A stretch of DNA of 48,460 nt from Lujinxingiaceae bacterium (lineage in GTDB: Bacteria > Myxococcota_A > Bradymonadia > Bradymonadales > Bradymonadaceae), in the NCBI GenBank assembly GCA_013697635.1, contig JACCWM010000208.1:1-48460 (forward strand), written 5' to 3'. The translations under genes were made by a program, and so were the position numbers. Below the pieces are notes generated by a model. The model searched no databases. It was given only the letters and a program-made list of their open reading frames with translations, and was not told where the DNA came from. This document shows positions 24,901 through 32,335 of the stretch, one piece after another (the first letter of the stretch is position 1; the number at the start of each line of letters is the position of its first letter).

Positions 24901-26428
24901 CGCGATCGTCGACGGCAGCCGCTCGGCCGGCGTCGAGATCGACGAGGGTCTCGGTCTCTGGGCACGCTGCGAAGAGCTACCTTTCAAGTCCGCGCGCGGC
25001 TTTCACGCCGTGCTCGGCACCACCTCCGACGGCATGCTCGTGACGATCAAGGGCGCCCCCGAAGAGGTGATTCCGCGCTGTTCGACGCGCATGCGAGGCA
25101 GCAAGAAGCTGCGCCTCGACTCACGGGCAAAGCTCAAGTTGGTCGACGAAGTCGAGGCGCTTGCCAGCCAGGGATTGCGTATCCTGGCGATCGCCGAAAA
25201 GGACATCAGCGACATCAACGGCGACCCCTTTGGCCAAGACCACGTGCAAAAGCTCACCTTTTTGGGCTTTGTCGCCTTGAGCGATCCCCTGCGCCCGACC
25301 TCGGCCGAGGCCGTTGAGCGCCTGCACAAGGCCGGCGTCGACGTGATCATGATCACCGGTGACCATGCCAGCACGGCCGCGCGCATCGCCAAAGACGTCG
25401 GCCTCTCCGACGCCATCGCCGTCTTGACCGGCGCCCAGATCGACCAGATGAGCGACGAAGCCCTCGACGAGGCGATCACCTACGTCAAGATCGTCGCCCG
25501 CGCCACGCCCAACCACAAGGTGCGCATCGTCGAGTCTTTGCAACGCAAGGGACGCGTCGTGGCGATGACCGGCGACGGCGGCAACGACGCGCCCGCGATC
25601 CGCCTGGCCGATGTCGGCATCGCCCTGGGCCGCTACAGCACCAGCGCCGCGCGTGAATCGGCCGACCTGATCATCACCGACGAGCGCATCGAGACCATCG
25701 TTGACGCCGTCGCCGAGGGCCGCGCGCTCTGGGCCTCGGTGCGCGACGCCGTCTCGATCCTCATCGGCGGAAACCTCGGCGAGGTGGGTTTCATGCTGAC
25801 CAGCGGCCTGTTTAGCCGCACCCCTGCTCTCAATGCCCGCCAGCTCCTGCTCGTCAACCTGTTCACCGACGTCGCCCCGGCGCTGGCCATCGCCATGCGC
25901 CCACCGCCTGACGTCTCACCCGAGACCTTGCTTCACGAAGGCCCCGAGGCCTCGCTGGGCGATGCCCTCGACCGCGACATCCTCTGGCGCGCCATCACCA
26001 CCGGTGCAGCCGGCGTGGGCGCCTGGGGTTTTGCCCAAAACTTCTTCATGAAAGACGCCGCCTCGACCATCGGCCTGCTCTCCATCGTCGGCGCCCAGCT
26101 TGGCCAGACCCTGGTCGCCGGAAAACCCAACGCCAACGTCCTGGCCGCAAGCCTGGGATCGGCCGCCGGCCTGCTCCTCTTGGTCCAGACACCCGGCATC
26201 AGCCAGGTCGTCGGCTGCCGCCCGCTTGGCCCCCGCGGCCTGATCACGGCCGCCACCGCCACAAGCCTGGCAACGCTGAGCGCAGCCTTCACCCCCAAGA
26301 TCGTCGCCGCGATCAACACCTACTTTGAGCGCCGTGACCTTGGCAAAGAGACTGCCCTGGCTTCAAGCAATGGCCTCAGCGCACCGTTCACGAGCAATGG
26401 CCTCGATCCGGATGCGCTCGCCTACTGA
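21941..26428 (+). CDS. Large P-type cation-translocating ATPase (CtpI/CtpH-like)
   Basis: This 1495-residue protein has a C-terminal half that is a complete P2-like ATPase: TGES (about 772-775, actuator), VAAVPEGLP (PEGLP about 887-891, ion-binding M4), DKTGTLTEG (phosphorylated Asp930), MITGDHASTAARIAKDVGL and GDGGNDAP (from about 1211), with C-terminal membrane helices. The first 620 residues are unusual. An HMA-like ferredoxin fold at about 30-100 is followed by a degenerate ATPase-like module in which GHGPAAALDAADVSLGL stands where a GDGxNDAPAL-ADVGIA hinge would be, but without DKTGT. This organisation and length recall the actinobacterial CtpI/CtpH group. The ion is unknown; the PEGLP motif argues against the CPx heavy-metal type and for Ca or another non-CPx cation. 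AAGG precedes the ATG. It converges with the SpoIID gene, 10 bp between stops. Confidence 0.88.
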   Translation: MAFINNLLTDHLPTLRNLFGHNHRRTWQGKGRAHIELRGLDPSDLSVFAVSLEAALEEHPGVIWAEVNGVLGRVIISHDESRCSIETLVALVEQVEQRFQLSEQGFANNRPEHPGDDEPIMRAVVRIGADVLGVGLGTALKVVRKEPSEGGFDLAATMALIENVPRIRRKVSRRVGDAAADVGLGITNAFVQAIGSGPITPLVDIPYQLIQLAEAVARRSVWQLREEELCANPEHAGATPHHQHIRPAPIPPGPIERYAEDAWQVSLGGFAVGLADTQDFKRAVTPLLDALPKPARFGREAFCAQLGRALAGRGLVILDPKALRRLDRIDYIVVDELIMYTSELKLDRIVPMSDIDISQAHHQASLLFDPSEPLKTRRDGGWSLGLVDHVGARLPAKVAKRADELTSNHVKSGPPLALVHDKRIVALFRTCLSVDPAAEQFIGAIRRAGLYLIIATDDETLPQDFSPDRIVRKGEDLLQRIHHEQRDHHVVCMIGHGPAAALDAADVSLGLFREGNQPPWSADLIGSNSLDDATFLVEACIEARKVSGQSVVLAGAGAGIGAFYAIGGLKKVPPNRVTLAVNSASLIALGNGIRAAAALDRRIKPAPRNGTPWHSWTIETVFDQLDSSPNGLSPQAAQRRLPPVPKPVSTSLAIAQAITKELANPLTPVLAVGAAVSAVVGSVTDAGIVGAVIAINALIGGVERYKAEQVIAELAQRETHCVEVTRDGQTTIVESGQLVPGDVIWLESGHVVPADCRIIEGETLEVDESALTGESLPVPKSADLTFANSVAERHSMLYAGTAIAVGEVRAVVVAVGADTEMQRAIYRTAKSSGQETGVEARLRHLTDLTFPFATSSGAALMAMGLFRRQKLDELVGPAVNLAVAAVPEGLPLLSTAAQLSAARRLSKRGVLVRNPRAMEALGRVDVLCADKTGTLTEGRIALHSVFDGEHTRALSELEASHCFVVGAALRATPEQPEEGLLPHATDRAIVDGSRSAGVEIDEGLGLWARCEELPFKSARGFHAVLGTTSDGMLVTIKGAPEEVIPRCSTRMRGSKKLRLDSRAKLKLVDEVEALASQGLRILAIAEKDISDINGDPFGQDHVQKLTFLGFVALSDPLRPTSAEAVERLHKAGVDVIMITGDHASTAARIAKDVGLSDAIAVLTGAQIDQMSDEALDEAITYVKIVARATPNHKVRIVESLQRKGRVVAMTGDGGNDAPAIRLADVGIALGRYSTSAARESADLIITDERIETIVDAVAEGRALWASVRDAVSILIGGNLGEVGFMLTSGLFSRTPALNARQLLLVNLFTDVAPALAIAMRPPPDVSPETLLHEGPEASLGDALDRDILWRAITTGAAGVGAWGFAQNFFMKDAASTIGLLSIVGAQLGQTLVAGKPNANVLAASLGSAAGLLLLVQTPGISQVVGCRPLGPRGLITAATATSLATLSAAFTPKIVAAINTYFERRDLGKETALASSNGLSAPFTSNGLDPDALAY

Positions 26429-26438
26429 TCGACGCCGG

Positions 26439-26963
26439 TTAAAGCACGCGACGGCGCCTGGCGGCGATCACCACCGCACCAAGCGCCGCAATCAGTGCTG
26501 CTGTCGGCGATGGCACGCCCGATCCGGTGGCACTGCAGCCGCCATCAATGCCGGCCGAGACGTTGACCAGACTGCCCAACGGCCCGCGCTCCGATGGGCC
26601 AGGCTGCTCGTAATCCTCCTCGTCATCTTCCTCGTCATCTTCCTCGTCTTCACCGCCGGGATCCGGCGGATCGACACCGGGCTCCTCGCCAGGATCGACG
26701 GGGCCGGGCGGCTCGACTTGACCGGCCACACAGAGGTCGGCCTCACAACCCTGGGTGCAGGTCTCCGTGGCCGACGGTGCCCCGAACTCACAGTGAACAC
26801 GGGTGCTCTCGTCAAAGCAGTGCCAGGCATCGGCCGGGCGGCTCTCACAAAACCAGCTCATGTCCGCCTCGGGCCGACACATGTTCGCCCGACAGCCATA
26901 GGTACAGGTCTCGACGCGCGTTGCACGCTCGCCCGCGCAGTCGAGCTGGGTATCGGCATCAAA
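26439..26963 (-). pseudogene. Downstream part of SpoIID-domain gene, cut off by an in-frame TGA
   Basis: This is in the same frame as the SpoIID open reading frame, directly after its TGA, and encodes 174 residues. It continues the Cys-rich region (DADTQLDCAGERATRVETC, then a second unit beginning FCESRPADAWHC), followed by a Pro/Asp/Glu-rich linker. The end is GGCSATGSG, a hydrophobic helix (AALIAALGAVVIAA) and RRRR, a MYXO-CTERM-like sorting tail. The reading frame shows no other lesion, so the break is recent, recoded, or a sequence error. No good ribosome-binding site is evident before the first internal ATG, which makes separate translation unlikely. Confidence 0.75.
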
Positions 26964-27794
26964 TCACAGCGAGCCATCGACGCCTGAGCTGGCGCAAAAA
27001 GTATCGTGCACAGTCGGCTCATAGGGCGGCACAAATGGGCCCCCGCAGGCGCCGGTGGAGCGCTCGAGCACGATGTCGGCGCCGTAGTAGTTGCGCATCA
27101 TGTCTTCGTAGCCCATGCCCCGGTTGGCCAGGCAAGCCTGGCCGTTTTGTGAGGCGCAGCCCCGGTTGTGGGGATTGCTGTTGCAATCGGCCGGCACCCA
27201 GCCAAGCGGCGTCATCTTGATGCCACAGCCGCTTTTTCCCCAGTTGTAGGTCACCCAACGCTCGGTGTTGGTCGTATCGGCGCCACCGGCGCCGTTGCAG
27301 GCGACGATCGGCTCGCCGCTGTCAGGGTTGGCCGGGCGAGCGCCGGCGACGTAGAAGGTCGCAACGATATGGTTGTTCCAACTCGCGAACTGGCCACGGG
27401 TGGCACGGGCGGCCTCGAAGTGACGCTCGCTGGCCGTGGTGTAGCTGCACTTGTAGACCTGGTCGGCCTGGCTGTTGCGAATCGTCGTCACCTTGGCCAC
27501 GAACAGCTTGTAATACAAGAAGCTTCTGGCCTGCAGCGCCTGGGCCTTGAGCGCCTCGGGCGGCGCGTTTCCGTTCTCACAGGCCACGACGTTGGCGATG
27601 TAGTCCTCCTCGATGTCGACCTCGCCAAAACCCTCGACATTGACCGTGCAAGGCGCCACCAGCGGCAGCGCGACGGTGTGAAACTCGCGCAGCTCATCGG
27701 GCGCGCGCTCGCCGGTGTCCGATGGTTCAAGTCCACATCCACCCAAGAACGAGGCTGCCAGCAGCACAAATGCGAAAGCGCAGACTTTTACCAT
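26964..27794 (-). CDS. SpoIID/LytB-domain lipoprotein (5' part of an interrupted gene)
   Basis: This 276-residue reading frame has a lipoprotein signal (FLGGC, Cys20) and a SpoIID-like domain. That fold covers peptidoglycan-binding lytic or amidase-enhancing proteins: IEEDYIANVVACE, APPEALKAQALQARSFLYYKL (the classic E-A-L-K-A-Q-A-x-A-x-R-(S/T) block), then VYKCSYTTASERHFEAARATRG, and a C-terminal GMGYEDMMRNYYGADI. In SpoIID the block around the first Glu is catalytic or structural, and the protein acts on peptidoglycan glycan strands in the periplasm. The ATG at 27794 starts a normal signal peptide; a candidate promoter lies at 27848-27876. The frame stops at a TGA (26964-26966) inside a Cys-rich repeat, while the same frame continues to 26439, giving 450 codons before the final stop at the natural MYXO-CTERM end. 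Confidence 0.8.
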   Translation of the reverse strand: MVKVCAFAFVLLAASFLGGCGLEPSDTGERAPDELREFHTVALPLVAPCTVNVEGFGEVDIEEDYIANVVACENGNAPPEALKAQALQARSFLYYKLFVAKVTTIRNSQADQVYKCSYTTASERHFEAARATRGQFASWNNHIVATFYVAGARPANPDSGEPIVACNGAGGADTTNTERWVTYNWGKSGCGIKMTPLGWVPADCNSNPHNRGCASQNGQACLANRGMGYEDMMRNYYGADIVLERSTGACGGPFVPPYEPTVHDTFCASSGVDGSL

Positions 27795-27847
27795 AAAAAC
27801 ACCATCCCAGATCGGGCCAAACAACCATCTTGGCAAGCACTAAGCCC

Positions 27848-27876
27848 AGTATTTCAGCTTCCCGAGGAGCATTCAA
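27848..27876 (-). promoter_or_regulatory. Candidate promoter of the SpoIID-domain gene
   Basis: On the minus strand TTGAAT (27876-27871) is followed by a 17-bp spacer and AATACT (27853-27848). The box positions and spacing fit a sigma70-type promoter with a leader of about 45 nt to the ATG at 27794. Match quality is moderate. Confidence 0.33.
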
Positions 27877-27941
27877 TGTCCGTTTTGCAGCGCGAGACCG
27901 TGCTTTGACAAGGCTTTGATGGGAGAGGCCATCGTTTCAGC

Positions 27942-28062
27942 ATATGTGTAATTTAACTAACATATTGAAATTATTGACCTTTTGACCTATTGCTGGGTCG
28001 TTCGGGCTCAGGCACGTGCCTGTCACCGAAACAATCCGTGCTCTTCCCCGCCTTGTCGGGGA
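27942..28062. promoter_or_regulatory. AT-rich regulatory region with three symmetric elements before the CAP-domain gene
   Basis: This stretch between divergent genes is much more AT-rich than its surroundings at 27942-27990. It holds an inverted repeat ATATGT/ACATAT (27942-27947, 27960-27965), a direct repeat TTGACC (27974-27979, 27982-27987), a perfect 14-bp palindrome CAGGCACGTGCCTG (28009-28022), and a hairpin TCCCCG/CGGGGA (28045-28050, 28057-28062) about 27 bp before the ATG at 28089. I cannot assign a -10 box with confidence. The palindrome could be an operator or a member of a REP-like repeat family. Confidence 0.45.
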
Positions 28063-28088
28063 GTGGATCAACCCATCAAGGGGTATCT

Positions 28089-29153
28089 ATGCAATTGCAA
28101 TTACGCTATGTGCTCGCGCTCTTCCTACTTTCATCCAGCCTTGTCCTCGCTTGTGGCGGCCCTGAGACGGCCGGTGACGCAAGCCTTGACGGCGTGATCG
28201 TCGACCTCAACGAGAGCGAGGCGCCCGGCGCGCAGAGTGAATCAGACAGCAGCTGCCCGACCTGCGAGGCCTGCACGACCAATGACGACTGCGGCCAGGG
28301 CGGCCTTTGCGCCACGCTTTCCGATGGGCGCGCCGTGTGCACGAGTCCTTGCGACGACGACACCGACTGCAATGGCGAGGCAACTTGCGTGGCCGCGCGC
28401 TCGAGCGACGGCGCCAAGCGCTACGGTCTTTGCCTCAGCGACGATACTGCAAACGAAGTCTGCCCTGAAAATTGGAGCTGCACCGACGAGGAGCCGCTCG
28501 AAGAGGAGCCCGTCGAGGAGGAGCCCGTCGAAGAGGAGCCCGTCGAGGAGGAGCCCATCGAGGAGGAGCCCATCGTCGAGGAGCCTGTCGAGGAGGAGCC
28601 CATCGTCGAGGAACCGGTCGAAGAAAAACCGATTGAGCCGCCACCGGTGCAGCCGCCGCCTGTGTCCAGCAACGATCCCGCCAACAATCTGTGCGACAAT
28701 CCCCAAGGCGTCTGCCGCTACTGTGGCCCGCCAACCGGGGCCGTCACGAGCTGCCCGAGCTCCGACAACAGCGTCAACTGCCAGGTGCTTCGCCTGGTCA
28801 ACCAGGAGCGCGCGCGCGTCGGCCTGGGCCAGCTCACCTACAACGCTGAGCTGGCTAAATCCGCCCAAAAGCACGCCATGGACATGAGCACCTGCGACTA
28901 CTTCAGTCACTACTCGCTCGACGGCACGTCCTTCTTTGAGCGCTGCGCCGAGGGCGGTTACACGGGGCGCTGTAGCGGCGAGAACATCGCCGGCGGCCAG
29001 CGCACAGCACAGCTTGTCTTCAATGCCTGGATGAACTCGCCAAGCCACAAGCGCAACATCCACGCCGCCCAGCACACCGAGCTCGGCGTGGGCTACTACA
29101 CCAACGGCGGCCACTATACGCGCTACTGGGTCCAACACTTCGGCAGGCGCTAA
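28089..29153 (+). CDS. CAP-domain (SCP/YkwD-like) lipoprotein
   Basis: This 354-residue protein has a clear lipobox (LVLAC, Cys22) and a Cys-rich segment (about 55-130; patterns such as CTTNDDCGQGGLC, seen in myxobacterial surface proteins). A Glu-Pro-rich spacer of EEEPVEE-type units (about 134-183) and a short Pro stretch lead to a C-terminal CAP domain (about 230-354). CAP signatures are NQERARVGLGQLTYNAEL, KHAMDMSTCDYFSHYSLDG, GENIAGGQ and WMNSPSHKRNIH, then the hydrophobic strand LGVGYY. The conserved His and Glu residues of the CAP cavity are present (HYS, GEN, SHKRN). It is probably displayed outside the cell on a stiff acidic stalk. The substrate or ligand is unknown. ATG 28089 follows AAGGGG, which favours it over an in-frame start at 27990. 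Confidence 0.87.
   Translation: MQLQLRYVLALFLLSSSLVLACGGPETAGDASLDGVIVDLNESEAPGAQSESDSSCPTCEACTTNDDCGQGGLCATLSDGRAVCTSPCDDDTDCNGEATCVAARSSDGAKRYGLCLSDDTANEVCPENWSCTDEEPLEEEPVEEEPVEEEPVEEEPIEEEPIVEEPVEEEPIVEEPVEEKPIEPPPVQPPPVSSNDPANNLCDNPQGVCRYCGPPTGAVTSCPSSDNSVNCQVLRLVNQERARVGLGQLTYNAELAKSAQKHAMDMSTCDYFSHYSLDGTSFFERCAEGGYTGRCSGENIAGGQRTAQLVFNAWMNSPSHKRNIHAAQHTELGVGYYTNGGHYTRYWVQHFGRR
28488..28637 (+). repeat. In-frame 15- and 18-bp tandem repeats encoding EEPVE/EEPIVE units
   Basis: Units of GAGGAGCCCGTCGAG type, with synonymous changes and Val/Ile exchange, recur nine times and encode a Glu-Pro spacer in the CAP lipoprotein. Near-identical neighbouring units suggest recent slippage or recombination expansion. 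Confidence 0.85.
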
Positions 29154-29179
29154 CGCACGCCTTGCCCCCGGCGCTGCGC

Positions 29180-29812
29180 CTATTTCGTGCCGTAGAGCCG
29201 GTCGCCGGCGTCGCCCAGGCCCGGCACGATGTAGCCGTGGTCGTTGAGGTGGCTGTCGACGGCGGCCGTAAAGACTGGCACGTCCGGATGCACCGCATGG
29301 AAGTTGCGGATGCCTTCGGGCGCGGCCAGCAGGCATAGAAACTTCACCGAGCGCGGGTTGGTCTCCTTGACACGGCTGACCGCCGCCGCCGCCGAGTGCC
29401 CGGTTGCAAGCATGGGATCGACGACGATCACGTCGCGCCCGTCCATGATCTCGGGCAGCTTGAAGTAATATTCGACCGGCTCGAGGGTCTCCGGATCGCG
29501 GTACAGACCGATGTGGCCTACGCGCGCCGAGGGGATCAGATCGAGCAGCGCCTCGACGAGGCTGATGCCGGCGCGCAAGATCGGCACGAAGACGAGCTTC
29601 TTGCCCTCGAGCATCGGCGCTTGCATCGACGTCAAGGGCGTCTCAATTTCATTGTAGGTCAGGGGCAAGTCGCGCGTCACCTCGTAGCCGAGCAACATGG
29701 CGATCTCACCCATGAGCCGGCGAAAGCTTGCCGTGCTCGTATCTTTTTTGCGCATCAAGCTCAGCTTGTGCTGGATGAGCGGATGATCGATGACCGTTAC
29801 TTCAGACGTCAT
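29180..29812 (-). CDS. upp: Uracil phosphoribosyltransferase
   Basis: This 210-residue enzyme, the normal length for the family, converts uracil and PRPP to UMP in pyrimidine salvage in the cytoplasm. Diagnostic features are [17 protein letters not shown] near the N terminus, FVPILRAG (75-82), the PRPP-binding loop [11 protein letters not shown] (131-141) and the uracil-binding end [13 protein letters not shown] (193-205). ATG 29812 is the natural start of the family. It is the third minus-strand gene in a row, 33 bp after the 17-repeat Cys-rich lipoprotein gene, and could be read through from it. It converges with the CAP-domain gene, 26 bp between stops. It is the only clear housekeeping enzyme of nucleotide metabolism in the window. 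Confidence 0.97.
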   Translation of the reverse strand: MTSEVTVIDHPLIQHKLSLMRKKDTSTASFRRLMGEIAMLLGYEVTRDLPLTYNEIETPLTSMQAPMLEGKKLVFVPILRAGISLVEALLDLIPSARVGHIGLYRDPETLEPVEYYFKLPEIMDGRDVIVVDPMLATGHSAAAAVSRVKETNPRSVKFLCLLAAPEGIRNFHAVHPDVPVFTAAVDSHLNDHGYIVPGLGDAGDRLYGTK

Positions 29813-29845
29813 AAACTACTCGTGTTTTGTTCATTGATGGGAATT

Positions 29846-32152
29846 TCAGGTGCACCGCCCGCCAAAACACAGCAGGCCATCGCAGCACTCGGTGTTTAGG
29901 CTACAGCTCTCGTTGTAGATCTTGCACTGCGAGACCGGCTCGCCGCATACACCCGTGATCGAATTGCAGTAGTTCGAGCAGCAATCGGCGTTGGCGCCGC
30001 ACCCCTGACCGTTGGAGATGCAGGCGCGCACGCACTTGCCGCCATCGCAAATATCGCTGCAACACTGGGTATCGCTGCTGCAGGTATTGCCAACGGGCAG
30101 ACACTGCGAGCGGCAGGTTGAGCTGCCCGGATCGCAGAACCCTTCGCAGCATTGTGCGTCGTTGGCGCAGGTCGCCCCGGCGACCACGCATTGGGTGGGC
30201 TCGGAGCACTTCTTGTTGGTCGGGTCGCAGAAGTTCGAGCAGCAATCGGCGTTCACAGCGCAGGTGTTCGTATTGCTCACGCAGGTGACGCATTTCTTGG
30301 TCACCGAATCGCAGTCGCCCGAGCAGCAATCGCTGTTGCTCACGCAAGTAGCCGTCAGGCTCAGGCAACTCGCGCACTTGGCGCTCACCGGGTCACAGCG
30401 GTTGTTGCAGCAGTCGGCGTTGAGCGCACAGGCCTCGTCCACGATGTTGCACTGGTTAGGCTCGGTGCCGCAAACGCCCAACGAGTTGCAGTTTCCGCCG
30501 CAGCAATCGCCACTAAAGGTGCATTGCTCGCCGGTACGCACGCACGAAGACGAGTTGCAGGTGAGCTTGCCATCGACGCCTGGCACGCAAAGCCCGCTGC
30601 AGCACTGATCGCTGATCGCGCAGCTGTCGCCGTTGTCCACGCACTGGTCGAAGTCTCGGCCAAAGCAACGGCGCACGCCGCTCGCCGTATCGCGACAGGC
30701 CGCGTTACCGCCACAGCAATCATGGGTGCCGGTATAGGGGTTGCGCTTGTCACAGACCTCGCCGGCTTGCTTCGCGCCGTTTTGATTGCCGCAGCGCCCG
30801 ACATCCTGCAGGCTGCCGTCAGCATTGATGAAGAACTGGCAGGTCGCCTGGGCTTGATTGTTGTTGCATACGCCTGCCGCGCTGCAGCATTGGTCGTCGG
30901 AGCGACACAGCTCGGCGCGCGGGCGGCAGCCACCCAAATACTGGCAGGTGCGATAGCCGGTGCCATCACCCAGACAGGAGTACGAGCAGCAGTCGTTGAC
31001 GCTCGAGCACACCTCGCCGACCACGCGACAGCTGCTCACCGAGCCCGTCGTGCCCTCCAATTTGCGGCAGAAGCCGCTCTCGCACTGTGAGTTGCAGCAG
31101 TCGGCGTTGGCCAGGCAGACCTCACCAGAAGACTTGCACAGGCCGCCCGAGATGCAACGCTTCAGACCGTCGTCGCCAAAGAGCTTGCAGTTGTTCGAGG
31201 CGCACTCGCTGTCGCCGCCGCAAATCGTGCCGGCGACCTTCTTCTGCGGCCCGGCCTGGCAGACGCCGCCCGTGCACTTGTTAGAGCAGCACTCCATGTT
31301 GTCGGTGCAGCTCTGGCTCGCCGAGCGGCACACGTCGTAGGTGTCGCAGGTCCCCTCGTCGCAAAAGAGCGAGCAGCACTGCGAGGACGACGCGCAGCCC
31401 TGGCCGGCGCCCTGACAGCCGCCGGTTCCGCCCAGACACGCCAAGGTGGCGAGATCACAGCGCCCAGAGCAGCAAGTCGAGCTGCTCGAGCAGGCCTGCC
31501 CCGTCGCATCGCAGCTTCCGTAGGAGAGCGAGCAGACGTTGTCGACATTGCAGACCCCCGCGCAGCAATCCAGGCTGTCGGCGCAGCCTTGGCCGCTGCC
31601 CTGACAGCTCGGACCGGTGTCAACACCGGTATCGATGGCCACGTCCTCGTCCGGCATGGTGTCGTGGACATCGGGCGTATCGACGCCGATCGTATCCGGC
31701 AGAGCGCCAACATCATTGCCGCCCGAATCGACGGGATCGATGGTGTCGCCCGGATCGGAGGTGTCATCGCCGCTGCCGGAATCATTGCCGCTCGAGGTAT
31801 CGCCGGCGTTGCCGGTGTCGCCCACGGAGGTTTCTTGGCCAGCGTCGCCGCTATCGGGGCTCGTGGCGTCGCCGCTATCCGGGCTCGTGGCGTCGCCACT
31901 GTCCGGGCTCGCAGCATCGGCGTCGGACGGGCTGGCATCGTTCGCCACATCGGGCAAGCGCCCAACGTCGGTGCCCGTATCTGGATTGGTCGTCACGTCG
32001 ATGCCCAGGTCGCGGCCAATGTCCTCCTCGACCTTGGTATCACCTGCTGGCCGCTTACTGGCCTCATCGTTACAATCGCAGCCGCCGAAGAAAACCAGCA
32101 CCAAGATCAAGACAACATAGAGAACAAATGACCGTTTGAGTCGCGCAGACAT
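29846..32152 (-). CDS. Lipoprotein with 17 double-cysteine repeats
   Basis: This protein of about 768 residues has a lipobox (FFGGC, Cys25) and a long Asp/Ser/Gly/Pro linker (about 30-200) that includes three units of SPDSGDA. About 560 residues of tandem disulfide-rich modules follow. Seventeen CC pairs occur, each in a pattern like C-x(4-6)-C-x(3-5)-D-C-C-x(2-4)-C, as in ADCCNSQC, SDCCSGDC, ADCCSNYC. The pattern resembles knottin or Dickkopf-type modules and is typical of large myxobacterial surface proteins of unknown role. The ATG at 32152 is chosen; an ATG three codons upstream is equally possible. A promoter with symmetric sites lies at 32280-32321. The protein should be strongly disulfide-stabilised, which implies oxidative folding in the periplasm. 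Confidence 0.85.
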   Translation of the reverse strand: MSARLKRSFVLYVVLILVLVFFGGCDCNDEASKRPAGDTKVEEDIGRDLGIDVTTNPDTGTDVGRLPDVANDASPSDADAASPDSGDATSPDSGDATSPDSGDAGQETSVGDTGNAGDTSSGNDSGSGDDTSDPGDTIDPVDSGGNDVGALPDTIGVDTPDVHDTMPDEDVAIDTGVDTGPSCQGSGQGCADSLDCCAGVCNVDNVCSLSYGSCDATGQACSSSSTCCSGRCDLATLACLGGTGGCQGAGQGCASSSQCCSLFCDEGTCDTYDVCRSASQSCTDNMECCSNKCTGGVCQAGPQKKVAGTICGGDSECASNNCKLFGDDGLKRCISGGLCKSSGEVCLANADCCNSQCESGFCRKLEGTTGSVSSCRVVGEVCSSVNDCCSYSCLGDGTGYRTCQYLGGCRPRAELCRSDDQCCSAAGVCNNNQAQATCQFFINADGSLQDVGRCGNQNGAKQAGEVCDKRNPYTGTHDCCGGNAACRDTASGVRRCFGRDFDQCVDNGDSCAISDQCCSGLCVPGVDGKLTCNSSSCVRTGEQCTFSGDCCGGNCNSLGVCGTEPNQCNIVDEACALNADCCNNRCDPVSAKCASCLSLTATCVSNSDCCSGDCDSVTKKCVTCVSNTNTCAVNADCCSNFCDPTNKKCSEPTQCVVAGATCANDAQCCEGFCDPGSSTCRSQCLPVGNTCSSDTQCCSDICDGGKCVRACISNGQGCGANADCCSNYCNSITGVCGEPVSQCKIYNESCSLNTECCDGLLCFGGRCT

Positions 32153-32279
32153 GAGAATCATCCGGGGTGAGCAAAAATGAAGGTTTCACCGAAGAGTCAA
32201 CATCCTCGGGTTTACGTTGGCCTCTGGCCTCAGATGAGTCTGAAAATCAAATCGTGGGGTGTGAGCTTGCGCCAAACTC

Positions 32280-32321
32280 AGGATAGATAATTCTCCCAGG
32301 GAGGTCAATCGACGCATTGAC
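32280..32321 (-). promoter_or_regulatory. Candidate promoter with overlapping inverted repeats for the Cys-rich lipoprotein gene
   Basis: On the minus strand TTGACC (32308-32303) is followed by exactly 17 bp and TATCCT (32285-32280), a good sigma70-like arrangement. A perfect inverted repeat GTCAAT-CGACGC-ATTGAC (32304-32321) overlaps the -35 box, and CTCCC-A-GGGAG (32293-32303) sits in the spacer. Both look like operator sites. The leader to the ATG would be about 120 nt. Confidence 0.45.
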
Positions 32322-32335
32322 TCGAAATCGCTTCG

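Noticed and set aside
26439-27794. Genetic code with TGA read as an amino acid throughout
   Set aside because: Many other genes in the window end in TGA, followed within a few bases by a new start or an opposing gene, so TGA works as a stop here.
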